NCBI RefSeq assembly: GCF_014648675.1
Contig: NZ_BMRO01000012.1
Span: forward strand, 61,318 to 125,317
DNA length: 64,000 nucleotides
Direction: 5' to 3'
DNA from: Actinomadura livida
GTDB lineage: Bacteria; Actinomycetota; Actinomycetes; Streptosporangiales; Streptosporangiaceae
This document shows positions 43,322-51,782 of the stretch, piece by piece. The notes under the pieces are model-generated. The model saw only the letters and a program-made list of their open reading frames with translations, ran no database searches and was not told the origin of the DNA. The position numbers and the translations under genes are program-made. Every line of letters begins with the position of its first letter. The stretch's first letter is position 1.

Positions 43322-44107
43322 CTAGATCCGGTATCCGAGGTAGGACTGGGCGACCTGCTCGTCGGCCTTGATCTCGCCCGCCGACCCCGACAGCACGATC
43401 CGGCCGCTCTCCAGGACGTGCGCCTGCCCGGCGATGTCCAGGGCGAGATGGGCGTTCTGTTCCACGACGACCACGGTGGTCCGCTCCTCCTGGTTGATCG
43501 ATCGGACGATGCCGAACAGCTCCCTGGTCACCATGGGGGCCAGGCCGAGGGACGGCTCGTCCAGCAGCAGGACCCGGGGCCGCGACATCAGCGCCCGCCC
43601 GATCGCGAGCATCTGCTGCTCGCCGCCGCTGAGGCTGCCCGCCGCCTGCTTGACCCGCTCCTTCAGCACCGGGAAGTGGCCGTACACCCGTTCCAGGTCG
43701 GCCTGGACCTCGGCCCGGTTCCGCCGCGCGTACGCGCCGAGCCGCAGGTTCTCCTCGACCGTCAGCGGCATGAACGTGCCGCGGCCCTCGGGGACGTGCG
43801 CCACCCCGCGCCGCGCGACGGTGTCCGGGGAGCGCCCCGACAGCGTCGTCCCGTCGAGCCGGACGGAGCCGCGCCCGCGGACCATCCCGCACAGCGCCCG
43901 CAGCAGCGTCGTCTTGCCCGCCCCGTTCGGGCCGAGGATCGCGCAGATCTCACCCTCGCCGACCCGCAGGCTCACCCCGTGCAGCACCCGCACGGCGCCG
44001 TAGCCGGCGTGCAGGTCGTCCACCACCAGAAAGTCCCGGTCGCCTCCCGCCGCGCTGACCGCGCCCTGCTCCTCCTCGGCCTTCGGGCCGTTCTCCGGCT
44101 CGCTCAT
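43322..44107 (-). CDS. livF: Liv-type ABC ATPase LivF
   Basis: The 261-residue ATPase has Walker A GPNGAGKTTLL, the VPEGRGTFMPLTVEENL Q-loop region of LivF, signature LSGGEQQM, Walker B VLLLDEPSLGLAP and the VVVEQN H-region. The first 25 residues (MSEPENGPKAEEEQG...) are a non-conserved acidic leader. Its first five residues MSEPE are exactly those of the two mini-ORFs that precede it, showing that the leader's start is part of the tandem repeat. The ATG overlaps the stop of the second mini-ORF by four bases. Confidence 0.94.
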   Translation of the reverse strand: MSEPENGPKAEEEQGAVSAAGGDRDFLVVDDLHAGYGAVRVLHGVSLRVGEGEICAILGPNGAGKTTLLRALCGMVRGRGSVRLDGTTLSGRSPDTVARRGVAHVPEGRGTFMPLTVEENLRLGAYARRNRAEVQADLERVYGHFPVLKERVKQAAGSLSGGEQQMLAIGRALMSRPRVLLLDEPSLGLAPMVTRELFGIVRSINQEERTTVVVVEQNAHLALDIAGQAHVLESGRIVLSGSAGEIKADEQVAQSYLGYRI

Positions 44108-44232
44108 GCCGTGCCTCCCGCGAGCCTCCGGGGCGCCTCCCGGCGCCGCCTTCCCTCGTCGCTCCGGTCGCTCGTCCCCCGCTCCCTGCGCTCCTCAGTC
44201 CAGGCGACGCCGCGCCCCTCCGGCTCGCTCAT
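44104..44232 (-). CDS. repeat-encoded 42-residue mini-ORF, copy nearest livF
   Basis: The reading frame begins MSEPEGRGVAWTEERR and ends RRLAGGTA, with an Arg-rich, highly charged middle. Its ATG (44232) overlaps the stop of the other mini-ORF and its stop overlaps the livF ATG, each as ATGA. It is identical in protein sequence to its neighbour copy. I do not recognise the peptide. It may only serve to carry ribosomes from livG to livF, or be a product in its own right; no Shine-Dalgarno site of its own is obvious apart from the GGAGG within the last codons of the preceding unit. Confidence 0.5.
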   Translation of the reverse strand: MSEPEGRGVAWTEERRERGTSDRSDEGRRRREAPRRLAGGTA

Positions 44233-44357
44233 GCCGTGCCTCCCGCGAGCCTCCGGGGCGCCTCTCGGCGCCGCCTTCCCTCGTCGCTCCGGTCGCTCGT
44301 CCCTCGCTCCCTGCGCTCCTCAGTCCAGGCGACGCCGCGCCCCTCCGGCTCGCTCAT
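44229..44357 (-). CDS. repeat-encoded 42-residue mini-ORF, copy nearest livG
   Basis: This is the same 42-residue frame as the copy at 44104-44232. It starts at 44357 with an ATGA overlap to the livG stop (44354-44356) and ends with an ATGA overlap to the next copy. The two nucleotide differences from its partner fall in Arg codons (CGA versus CGG) and leave the peptide unchanged, which hints at selection on the reading frame, although two changes are too few to be firm. Confidence 0.5.
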   Translation of the reverse strand: MSEPEGRGVAWTEERRERGTSDRSDEGRRRREAPRRLAGGTA

Positions 44358-45112
44358 GCGGCGGTCCCCAGGTAGGCCTCGATGACGGCGGGGTCGCGCT
44401 GGACGTCCTCGGGCGAGCCCTCGGCGATCTTCTTGCCGAAGTCCAGGCAGATGACCCGGTCGCAGGTCCCCATCACGAACCCCATGTGGTGCTCGACGAC
44501 GATCACGGTGACGTCGAAGTCGGTGCGGATCGACTGGAGCCAGCCGGCGAACTCGTCGATCTCGCCGTGGCTGAGGCCGTTGACGGGTTCGTCCAGGAGG
44601 AGCAGCCGCGGCCGGGCGGCCAGCGCGCGGGCCAGCTCGACCCGCTTGAGGGTGCCGAACGGGAGCCCGGCGGCCGGGTGGGCGGCGACGTCCGAGAGCT
44701 CCAGCCGCTTGAGCAGCTCGTCGGCCTCGTCGCGCAGCCTGCGCTCCTCGCTCCGGACGGACGGCAGCCGCAGGCTCGCGCTGACGAACCCGGCCCGGCC
44801 GTGGTGGTGCGCGCCGACCATGACGTTGTCCCGCACGGACATCCGCGGGAAGAGCCCGAGGTTCTGGAAGGTGCGGGCGATGCCGAGCGCCGCGATCGCG
44901 TGCGGGGGCACGGCGAGCAGGTCCCGGCCCTCGTAGGCCACGCTGCCCGCGTCCGCCTCGTAGCGGCGGGTCAGGCAGTTGAACAGGGTGGTCTTGCCGG
45001 CGCCGTTCGGTCCGATCAGCCCGACCATCTCGCCGCCGCGCACCTCGAAGCCGACACCCCCCAGTGCGGTGATGCCGCCGAAGCGGACGGTAAGATCGTG
45101 AACCTCCAGCAT
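44354..45112 (-). CDS. livG: Liv-type ABC ATPase LivG
   Basis: The 252-residue ATPase begins MLEVHDLTVRFGGITALGGV, has Walker A GPNGAGKTTLFN, the GIARTFQNLGLFP Q-loop typical of LivG, a degenerate signature LPFGTLKRVELARAL, Walker B LLLLDEPVNGLS and the VVEHHMGFV H-region. ATG 45112 follows AGGAGGCCGG; a longer frame upstream is not conserved-looking. It is the first gene of the operon, facing the divergent PucR gene across a region with two palindromes. Confidence 0.94.
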   Translation of the reverse strand: MLEVHDLTVRFGGITALGGVGFEVRGGEMVGLIGPNGAGKTTLFNCLTRRYEADAGSVAYEGRDLLAVPPHAIAALGIARTFQNLGLFPRMSVRDNVMVGAHHHGRAGFVSASLRLPSVRSEERRLRDEADELLKRLELSDVAAHPAAGLPFGTLKRVELARALAARPRLLLLDEPVNGLSHGEIDEFAGWLQSIRTDFDVTVIVVEHHMGFVMGTCDRVICLDFGKKIAEGSPEDVQRDPAVIEAYLGTAA

Positions 45113-45161
45113 CCGGCCTCCTGAGCGCGGGGTGCGTCGGTGGCGCCGCGGGCGGTCACCA

Positions 45162-45176
45162 CAGAACGGTGTTCTG
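45162..45176. promoter_or_regulatory. palindrome upstream of livG
   Basis: CAGAAC-GGT-GTTCTG is a perfect 6-bp inverted repeat, 50 bases before the livG start, in the divergent region shared with the PucR gene. It is a candidate operator; no binding protein can be assigned. Confidence 0.4.
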
Positions 45177-45269
45177 GAGCAGGGGCCCTCACCGTAAAAT
45201 CCGCCGCTCAGCGCGCACATTGGGCACGGGAACCCAAGATGTGACCTGGGTATTGTCCGCACCGCACAG

Positions 45270-45284
45270 CGTCCGTCTCGGACG
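45270..45284. promoter_or_regulatory. palindrome upstream of the PucR-type gene
   Basis: CGTCCG-TCT-CGGACG is a perfect inverted repeat about 48 bases before the start chosen for the PucR-type regulator. It may be an operator or a hairpin in the leader. Confidence 0.35.
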
Positions 45285-45331
45285 TGTTACGGACCGTTGA
45301 CGCTGGGAGGATAGCCAGCAATCATCCGGAC

Positions 45332-46690
45332 ATGTCCGCTGCATTCAGCACGGGAACGCTCAGCGATACGGAGAACCTCCGTACCGAACGCGCACGAATA
45401 CTCGCCGAGCTGCTCGACGCAGTCGACGAACTGGCGGACAGGGCCGTCGAGACCATGCGGAGGGAGATCCCCGCCTACGAGGCGAGGGGCTCGGAGTTCC
45501 GCGCCGACGTGCGGGAGCAGGTGGGCCGGCACTACCGCACCAAGCTCGCCGTGCTCATGGAGGAGCGCACGGTCACCTTCGAGGACATCGCCTTCACGCG
45601 CCGCGCGTCGATGCGCCGCGCCCAGTCCGGGTTCGACCTGGCCGACTACATCAACGCCTTCCGGGTCGGGCAGCAGGTCTTCTGGGAGGCGGTGGTCGAG
45701 CACGCCGGCCGGTCGTACGCCGGGCACGAGGCGGCGCTGACGATGGCGTCGCCGCTGATGCGGTACTGCGACTTCGCCAGCACCCACGCCGCCAACGCGT
45801 ACGCGGAGTTCCAGCAGTACGCCGCCGCGGAGAGCGTCCGGGAGAGCCGCGACCTGGTGGAGCTGCTGCTCTGCGGTGAGGCCCCCACCCGCGGGCCGCA
45901 GCTCGCGACCGCGCTCGCGCACGGCCTGAACCCCGACTCGCGCTCCCCGCTGGTCGTGGTGGCGGCCGTGCTGGTCGGGCCGGACGTCAAGGCGGACGCC
46001 CGGCACGCCGCGTGCGCGGCGATCGCCCGGTCCGGGATCAGCAAGCACCGCACGCTCGCGGTCGTCCGGCAGTCGGAGATCGTGGCCGTGCCGGCGCTCG
46101 GCCCCGGCGGCGACCCGGAGCGGCTGTGCGACCGGCTCCAGTCCGTCCAGGAGAACCTCCTCGCCGAGGGCATCGTGCTGGCGATGGGCATCAGCACCGT
46201 GGTCGAGGCCATGGCGCAGCTCCCCCGCGCCTACGAGGAGGCCCGGGGCGTGCTGGAGTACCTGCCCGAGGACGGCGGCGTGGCGGCACTGCCGCGGATC
46301 TCCCCGTTCGAGTACATGGCGCTGCGCGCCGACGACACCGCCCGGCACCTGGTCGACCCGCGGGTCAGCGACCTGCTCGCGGAGGACCGGATGCGCGGGG
46401 GCGTGCTGACCGCGACGATCCGCGCGTTCGCCGCCGCGGACCTGAACCTGCGCGCCGCCGCCGAGCGGCTGCAGATCCACCACAACACCGCCCAGTACCG
46501 GCTCCGCCGCATCCAAGAGCGGACCGGGCGCAACCTCCGGCACTTCACCGATCTCGTGGATCTGCTGGTCGCCATCGCCCTCCAGGACGTGTTGCCACCG
46601 GCCAACAATCCCGGGCGAAAAAGACTGGTCTCCGCGACCAATGAGACGGACGGGACCGCCGACGTACCGTCGGCCCATGAACCTCGCTGA
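45332..46690 (+). CDS. PucR/CdaR-type transcriptional regulator
   Basis: The 452-residue regulator has an N-terminal helical sensor region (ELLDAVDELADRAVETMRRE through QSGFDLADYINAFRVGQQ), a central GGDEF-related CdaR-like part (about 185-330), and a C-terminal PucR helix-turn-helix: FAAADLNLRAAAERLQIHHN then TAQYRLRRIQERTGRNL. ATG 45332 is a choice; GTG 45284 in the same frame is an alternative and no ideal ribosome site marks either. It is divergent from the Liv operon and overlaps the acyl-CoA ligase gene, so it likely controls one or both. Confidence 0.87.
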   Translation: MSAAFSTGTLSDTENLRTERARILAELLDAVDELADRAVETMRREIPAYEARGSEFRADVREQVGRHYRTKLAVLMEERTVTFEDIAFTRRASMRRAQSGFDLADYINAFRVGQQVFWEAVVEHAGRSYAGHEAALTMASPLMRYCDFASTHAANAYAEFQQYAAAESVRESRDLVELLLCGEAPTRGPQLATALAHGLNPDSRSPLVVVAAVLVGPDVKADARHAACAAIARSGISKHRTLAVVRQSEIVAVPALGPGGDPERLCDRLQSVQENLLAEGIVLAMGISTVVEAMAQLPRAYEEARGVLEYLPEDGGVAALPRISPFEYMALRADDTARHLVDPRVSDLLAEDRMRGGVLTATIRAFAAADLNLRAAAERLQIHHNTAQYRLRRIQERTGRNLRHFTDLVDLLVAIALQDVLPPANNPGRKRLVSATNETDGTADVPSAHEPR

Positions 46691-48203
46691 GCGGCTCCGC
46701 GCCGCCGCCGAACGGCTCGGCGGGCGCACGGTTCTCACGCTTGACCGGGAGGAGCTCAGCTACCGGGCGCTGGAGGTGATGAGCGCGCGGATGGGTGTGC
46801 TGCTGCGGCGGCGCGGGATCCGGCCCGGCGACCGGGTCGCGGTGATGCTCCCGAACGTGCCCGAGTTCGCCGTCGTGTACTACGGGGCCCTGCGGATGGG
46901 GGCGGTGGTCGTCCCGCTCGATCCGCTGCTGAAGCGGCGGGAGATCGCCGCCTACCTCGACGACAGCGCGGCCCGGCTCGTGATCGCCTGGCACGCGTAC
47001 GCCGAGACCGTCGAGGCGGGGACGGCCGGGACGCGCGCCGACTACATGTTCGTGGTGCCCGGCGAGTTCCGCAGGCTGCTGCGCACGATGCCGCCCGACC
47101 ACGACGCCGCCGTCCGGGCCGCGGACGACACCGCGGTGATCCTCTACAGCGCCGGGACGACGGGCCGGGCCAAGGGCATCGAGTTAACCCACGCCAACCT
47201 CGGCAGCAACGCGGATACGGCGGCGCGGATGCTCGCGCTCGGGGTGGACGACGTCGTGCTCGGGGCGCTGCCGCTGTACCACGCGTTCGGCCAGACCTGC
47301 GCGCTCAACGCCACGATCTGGGCGGGCGGCAGGCTCACCCTGCTCCCCCGGTTCGAGGCGGGCCGGGCGCTGGAGGTCATCCGGCGGGACGGCGTGACGG
47401 TGTTCCACGGCGTCCCGGCGATGTACATCGCGCTGCTCGACCAGCCGGGCGTGTCCGACCTGTCGCTGCTGCGGGTCTGCGCGTCCGGCGGCGCGGCGCT
47501 GCCGCTGGACGTGCTGCGCGCGTACGAGACCCGGTACGGCTGCCCGATCATCGAGGGCTACGGGCTGTCGGAGACCTCCCCGCTGTCGGCGTCCAACCGC
47601 GGCGGCGCCGGCCGGCGGGTGGGGTCGATCGGCCGGCCGGTCCGCGAGGTGGAGATGCGGGTGGTCGGCGACGACGGCCGCGAGCTGCCGCACGGCGAGA
47701 TCGGGGAGATCGTCGTGCGCGGGCCCAACGTGATGAAGGGGTACTGGAACGACCCGGCGGCGACCGCGGAGGCGGTCCGCGACGGCTGGTTCCACACCGG
47801 CGACCTTGGCCGCGAGGACGACGACGGGTTCTTCTTCCTCGTCGACCGCCGCCGCGACGTGATCATCCGGGCGGGCTACACGGTGTACCCGCGGGAGGTC
47901 GAGGAGGTCCTGTACGAGCATCCCGCGGTCCGCCAGGCCGCCGTCGTCGGGTTCCGGCACCCGGAGGTCGGCGAGGAGATCGGCGCGGTGGTGGTGCTGC
48001 GCGCCCCGGCTAGCGCGGAGGACCTGCGCCTGTGGGTGAAGGAGCGGGTCGCCGCGTACAAGTACCCGCGGCGGGTCCGGTTCGTGGACGAGATGCCGAC
48101 CAGCCCCACCGGCAAGATCCTCAAACGCGCACTCGGGCTGACGTTCACCGTGCCGGACGACGCCGGCGGCCCGCTCGCCCAGGCCCGGAACCAGCCGTCA
48201 TGA
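46677..48203 (+). CDS. acyl-CoA synthetase (AMP-forming), long-chain/aryl type
   Basis: The 508-residue adenylate-forming ligase activates a carboxylic acid to its CoA thioester. It has YSAGTTGRAKGIELTH (the phosphate loop, with Ala where most members have Pro), GYGLSETSPLS, the GWFHTGDLG hinge and the C-terminal lysine in SPTGKILKR. ATG 46677 overlaps the PucR-type gene by 14 bases and gives the normal N terminus MNLAERLRAAAERLGG. A role in aromatic or fatty acid catabolism, fed by the neighbouring Liv-type importer, is plausible but unproven. Its 3' end overlaps the convergent hydrolase gene by six bases. Confidence 0.9.
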   Translation: MNLAERLRAAAERLGGRTVLTLDREELSYRALEVMSARMGVLLRRRGIRPGDRVAVMLPNVPEFAVVYYGALRMGAVVVPLDPLLKRREIAAYLDDSAARLVIAWHAYAETVEAGTAGTRADYMFVVPGEFRRLLRTMPPDHDAAVRAADDTAVILYSAGTTGRAKGIELTHANLGSNADTAARMLALGVDDVVLGALPLYHAFGQTCALNATIWAGGRLTLLPRFEAGRALEVIRRDGVTVFHGVPAMYIALLDQPGVSDLSLLRVCASGGAALPLDVLRAYETRYGCPIIEGYGLSETSPLSASNRGGAGRRVGSIGRPVREVEMRVVGDDGRELPHGEIGEIVVRGPNVMKGYWNDPAATAEAVRDGWFHTGDLGREDDDGFFFLVDRRRDVIIRAGYTVYPREVEEVLYEHPAVRQAAVVGFRHPEVGEEIGAVVVLRAPASAEDLRLWVKERVAAYKYPRRVRFVDEMPTSPTGKILKRALGLTFTVPDDAGGPLAQARNQPS

Positions 48204-48863
48204 CACCGCGGCACCCTGGTGCAGGTACCGGTCGAACCACCGGGCGGCCATGGCCGTCACCTGCTCCAGCGTGCCGGGCTCCTCGAACAGGTGCGAGGCG
48301 TGCGGGACGACCTCCAGCCGGTGCTCGGCGGCGCGCATCCGGCCCGCCGCGTCGTCGTTGAGCCGCAGCACCTGAGGGTCCCGGGCGCCGACGATCAGCA
48401 GCACCGGTGCGGTGACCCGTTCCAGCGCGTCCCCGGCGAGGTCCGGGCGGCCGCCGCGGGACACGACGGCCGCGACGCGTCCGGGGCGTTCCGCCGCCGC
48501 GGCCAGCGCCGCCGCCGCGCCGGTGCTCGCGCCGAACAGCCCGACCGGGCGGCCCGCCGTCGGGGGCGCGGCGGCGAGCCAGTCGATCGCCCCCGCCAGC
48601 CGCCCGGTCAGCAGCCCGATGTCGAAGCGCAGCTCGCCGGTGCCGGCGTCGAGCTCGCCCTCCCGGGCGGTGAGCAGGTCGATCAGCAGCGTCCCGATGC
48701 CCGCGTCGTTGAGGCCGGCGGCGACGGCCCGGTTCCGCGGGCTGTGCCGGGAGCTTCCGCTGCCGTGCGCGAACAGCACCACGCCGGCCGGCTCGTCCGG
48801 CAGCGCCAGGTCGCCGGGCAGCGACGCGTCCGCAAGATCGATGGTGACCTCGGCGATGTCCAT
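48198..48863 (-). CDS. dienelactone-hydrolase-like alpha/beta hydrolase
   Basis: The 221-residue alpha/beta hydrolase has an oxyanion-type FAHGSGSSRHSPRN after the first strands, a nucleophile elbow GASTG (Ser113), the acid in VGARDPQV (Asp161) and a histidine in VPHASHLFEEPG (His187 or His190). This set matches proteins often annotated as dienelactone hydrolases that occur next to phosphoribosyltransferase domains in actinomycetes; here no such domain is present. ATG 48863 is preferred because the upstream extension is low-complexity. Substrate is unknown. Confidence 0.85.
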   Translation of the reverse strand: MDIAEVTIDLADASLPGDLALPDEPAGVVLFAHGSGSSRHSPRNRAVAAGLNDAGIGTLLIDLLTAREGELDAGTGELRFDIGLLTGRLAGAIDWLAAAPPTAGRPVGLFGASTGAAAALAAAAERPGRVAAVVSRGGRPDLAGDALERVTAPVLLIVGARDPQVLRLNDDAAGRMRAAEHRLEVVPHASHLFEEPGTLEQVTAMAARWFDRYLHQGAAVS

Positions 48864-49027
48864 GCCGCGGGCGTACCCGTCCCCCGGGTGCCCATGCCGC
48901 GGGCGACGTTGCCCGTGCCCCGCGAGCCGGGCGCCGGTGACCGCTATCGGCCGCGGACGATCATGAGCGGGCAACGCGGGGACGAATTGGGAAAACCTGG
49001 GCATCCCAGGCGGCAGGGAGGCCGGAG

Positions 49028-50209
49028 ATGGGCGTGACGTTCAACCCCTACGACTTTCACGAGGTCGACGCGGACCCGTATCCGGTGTACGCGCGGCTGC
49101 GCGAGGAGGCGCCGGTCTACCGCAACGAGGAGCTGGACTTCTGGGCGCTGTCCCGCCACGCCGACGTCGTCGCCGCGTTCCGCGACGCGGCCCGGTTCTC
49201 CTCCGCCAACGGGCCGCTGCTGGAGCGGCGCGCCTGGGGGCCGCAGGCGCGCAAGGCGATGTCGTTCATCGCGATGGACCCGCCCGAGCACACCCGGATG
49301 CGCCGGCTGGTGTCCCGCGCGTTCACGCCCCGGCGGATCGCGGAGCTGGAGGGCCGGATCCGCGAGATCGCCCGGCGGCACGTCGCGGCGGCGCTGGAGC
49401 GCGGCGGGTTCGACCTGATCCGCGACATCGCCGCGCCGGTGCCCACCGACGTCATCTCCGAACTGGCGGGCGTCCCCGAGGCCGACCGCGCCGAGCTGCG
49501 CCGGCTCGGCGACGCCGCGCTGCACCGGGAGCCGGGCACGCAGGAGATCAGCCGGGAGGGCGCCGCCGCCCTGCTGGAACTCGTCGGGCACTTCGCGGCG
49601 CTGGTGGCCGACCGGCGCCGGGAGCGGCGCGACGACCTCACGTCCGCGCTGCTCGACGCCGCCGCGGACGAGGACCCGCTGACCGACGAGGAGATCATCG
49701 CGTTCCTGCATCTGCTGGTCGGGGCGGGGAACGAGACGACCACGAACCTCATCGGCAACGCCGCCTACTGGGCCTGGCGGCACCCGGAGCAGCGCGCCAG
49801 GGCGTTCGGGGGCCGGATCGCCGCGTGGGTGGAGGAGACGCAGCGCTACGACACCGCCGCGCCGACCCAGCTGCGCACCCTCACCGAGGACGTCGAGCTG
49901 CACGGGACCCGGATGCCGGCCGGCGCCCGGGTCATGCTGCTGCCCGGCGCGGCCAACCGGGACCCGCGGGTCTTCGACCGGGCGGAGGAGTACGACCTGG
50001 ACCGGGACACGAGCGAGCTGGTGAGCTTCGGCAGCGGCCCGCACTTCTGCCTCGGCGCCGCACTGGCCCGCATGGAGGCGCGGGCCGTGCTGTCGGAGCT
50101 GGTGGAGCGGGTGGCCGGCTACGACCTGGACCCGGCGGCCGGGTCGCGCCGCCAGTCCATCTACATCAGGGGGTTCGCGTCCCTGCCCATGACGGTGACG
50201 ACCCGCTGA
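49028..50209 (+). CDS. cytochrome P450 monooxygenase
   Basis: The 393-residue soluble bacterial P450 contains the I-helix LLVGAGNETTTNLIG (oxygen-activating Gly-x-Glu-Thr), the K-helix ExxR (Glu270 to Arg273 in EETQR) and the heme loop FGSGPHFCLG with Cys341 as the iron ligand. It also has the early MDPPEHTRMRRLVSRAFTPR run of class I P450s. ATG 49028 follows GGAGGCCGGAG. No ferredoxin or reductase gene is adjacent, so redox partners come from elsewhere. The substrate is not predictable. Confidence 0.93.
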   Translation: MGVTFNPYDFHEVDADPYPVYARLREEAPVYRNEELDFWALSRHADVVAAFRDAARFSSANGPLLERRAWGPQARKAMSFIAMDPPEHTRMRRLVSRAFTPRRIAELEGRIREIARRHVAAALERGGFDLIRDIAAPVPTDVISELAGVPEADRAELRRLGDAALHREPGTQEISREGAAALLELVGHFAALVADRRRERRDDLTSALLDAAADEDPLTDEEIIAFLHLLVGAGNETTTNLIGNAAYWAWRHPEQRARAFGGRIAAWVEETQRYDTAAPTQLRTLTEDVELHGTRMPAGARVMLLPGAANRDPRVFDRAEEYDLDRDTSELVSFGSGPHFCLGAALARMEARAVLSELVERVAGYDLDPAAGSRRQSIYIRGFASLPMTVTTR

Positions 50210-50242
50210 CCGGCTAGCGGACCGGGGGTCGCGGGCCGCCGG

Positions 50243-51076
50243 TCAGGGTTTGCGGGCCACCGCGCCGAGCCAGACGTTGCGCAGGTCCTCGCGGATGTCC
50301 GAGGGGTCCGGCGCGTGCCATTCCGAAATGCACGCCAGACCCGGATCGACCGGGACCAGGCCGTCGAAGAACCGTTCGATATCGCGACGGGCCCTGGGGT
50401 GCATGGGGGCGTTGCTTTTCGCGAACACGTCCATTCCCGAGCGGTTGTCGTCGGGCCGCGTCCGGCGCACCTCTTCGTCGGTTATGTGCGAGATGACCAG
50501 ATGACTGCCCGGGCCCATGGCGTCGGTGAGCACCCGCACGGCCGCGTGCGGATCGTCCTCGTCAGGAATGAAATGCAGGACGCCCGTGACGAGCACGCAC
50601 AGCGGCTCGTCGAAGTCGATCAGGCGGCGGGTCTCGGGGTGCTCCAGGATGCGCTCCGGCCGCCGCAGGTCCTCCGCGACGACCGCGACCGCGCCGGGAT
50701 CGCCGGTGAGCAATGCGCGGGCGTGGGCGCAGACCGTCGGGTCGTTGTCGACGTACACGACCCGCGAGCCCGGCGCGTGCCGGTACGCGATCTGGTGGAC
50801 GTTGTCCATGGTGGGGAGACCGGTGCCGACGTCGAGGAACTGGCGGACCCCGTAGCCGGCCACCAGCTGCACGGCCCGCCCGATGTACTCGCGGTGGTTG
50901 CGCGCGTACAGCGGCGACAGCGGCTCGACCTCGGTCAGCCGCGCGACGGCCTCCCTGTCGGCGGCGAAATTGTCCTTGCCGCCGAGCATGGCGTCATAGA
51001 TCCGCGCGATGTTGGGGACGCCGGGTTCCAAATTCAGTTGCACGAAGTCTCCGTGATCCCGGAAGGAGAACGCCAC
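50243..51076 (-). CDS. SAM-dependent methyltransferase, DUF574 type
   Basis: The 277-residue protein belongs to the large actinomycete family typified by multiple copies per genome. It has PNIARIYDAMLGGKDNFAADR near residue 20, the SAM loop LDVGTGLPTMDNVHQIA, VVYVDNDPTV and the VLHFIPDEDDP motif. GTG 51076 gives the normal family length; the open frame upstream to 51244 reads through low-complexity sequence and is unlikely to be translated. The biological substrate of this family is not established. Confidence 0.88.
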   Translation of the reverse strand: MAFSFRDHGDFVQLNLEPGVPNIARIYDAMLGGKDNFAADREAVARLTEVEPLSPLYARNHREYIGRAVQLVAGYGVRQFLDVGTGLPTMDNVHQIAYRHAPGSRVVYVDNDPTVCAHARALLTGDPGAVAVVAEDLRRPERILEHPETRRLIDFDEPLCVLVTGVLHFIPDEDDPHAAVRVLTDAMGPGSHLVISHITDEEVRRTRPDDNRSGMDVFAKSNAPMHPRARRDIERFFDGLVPVDPGLACISEWHAPDPSDIREDLRNVWLGAVARKP

Positions 51077-51149
51077 AGTATCCCCAGCCGGAACACCGCT
51101 CCACCACAATACCGAAACGGCCCATTCCGGCCGCGCATTCGGTGGAAAC

Positions 51150-51188
51150 GGGTGGTCCCGGCTCCCTTGACCTGAGCCGGGACCGCCC
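51150..51188 (-). terminator. terminator of the small membrane protein gene
   Basis: Arms 51150-51164 and 51174-51188 pair over 15 positions (one T-G wobble) with a 9-base loop. It lies 100 bases beyond the stop of the minus-strand gene at 51289 and upstream of the methyltransferase start. Confidence 0.65.
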
Positions 51189-51288
51189 ACGGGAGCGCCC
51201 GCCACCCCCGGGGCGGACGCCGCGTCGAATGCAGCCGCTGCCAAATGCGGGCGCCGTCAATTGCCGGAATCCGTCAAAGCGAGCGCCA

Positions 51289-51726
51289 CTAGGAGTAGAC
51301 GTTGTCGGCCTCGTGCTCGCTCTCCCTAGATCGCCGCACGGTGAAGAAGCCGATCAGCGCGGCGATCGCGGCGACGAGCTCGCCGGCCAGGCTGATCGTC
51401 TTGTCCGCGTACCACGACGGGTCGTACATGCGCGGGATCGGCCCGAGCTGCCCGAAGTCGACGAAGTAGTAGAGCAGCACGGCGCCGGCCGCGCTCGCGG
51501 CGACCAGGAACGCCAGCGCGTACGTCCATCTCCGCGCCCACACCAGCACGAGAACGGCCGCCACCGCCGCCGCGATCGCCTGCGCGTAGAAGAGGTCGTC
51601 CCCGGCGATGGTGCCGCTCGGGGTGTTGGGTCCCGGCGCCATGTCAGGCGCGAAACGCCAGTGGATGACGGCGTCCGCCGCGAGTCCCGCGGCGACGAGT
51701 AGTCGAAGAACAATGCCCATACCCAT
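51289..51726 (-). CDS. small membrane protein
   Basis: The 145-residue protein has four hydrophobic segments (about 4-21, 48-64, 68-90 and 112-131) and an acidic C-terminal tail. The start is ATG 51726; a second ATG two codons later is possible. Similar small proteins are common in actinomycetes, but I do not recognise a named family. It lies 56 bases after the PGPGW gene start region on the same strand and may be co-transcribed. Confidence 0.7.
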   Translation of the reverse strand: MGMGIVLRLLVAAGLAADAVIHWRFAPDMAPGPNTPSGTIAGDDLFYAQAIAAAVAAVLVLVWARRWTYALAFLVAASAAGAVLLYYFVDFGQLGPIPRMYDPSWYADKTISLAGELVAAIAALIGFFTVRRSRESEHEADNVYS

Positions 51727-51782
51727 GGCACGGCCATACCCCGCCCACGGATCAAAGCGCGGAAAAATTTCTCCGGATCCGG

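Larger units (their letters stand above)
44093..44360. repeat. tandem 125-bp direct repeat, two full copies plus a third start
   Basis: Unit 1 is 44093-44217 and unit 2 is 44218-44342; they differ at only two positions. A third partial copy of about 17 bases begins at 44343. Each unit starts with CTCCGGCTCGCTCAT, the complement of an ATGAGCGAGCCGGAG start. Both differences are synonymous in the minus-strand reading frame described for the mini-ORFs. The array sits exactly at what would otherwise be the livG stop/livF start junction. Confidence 0.95.
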
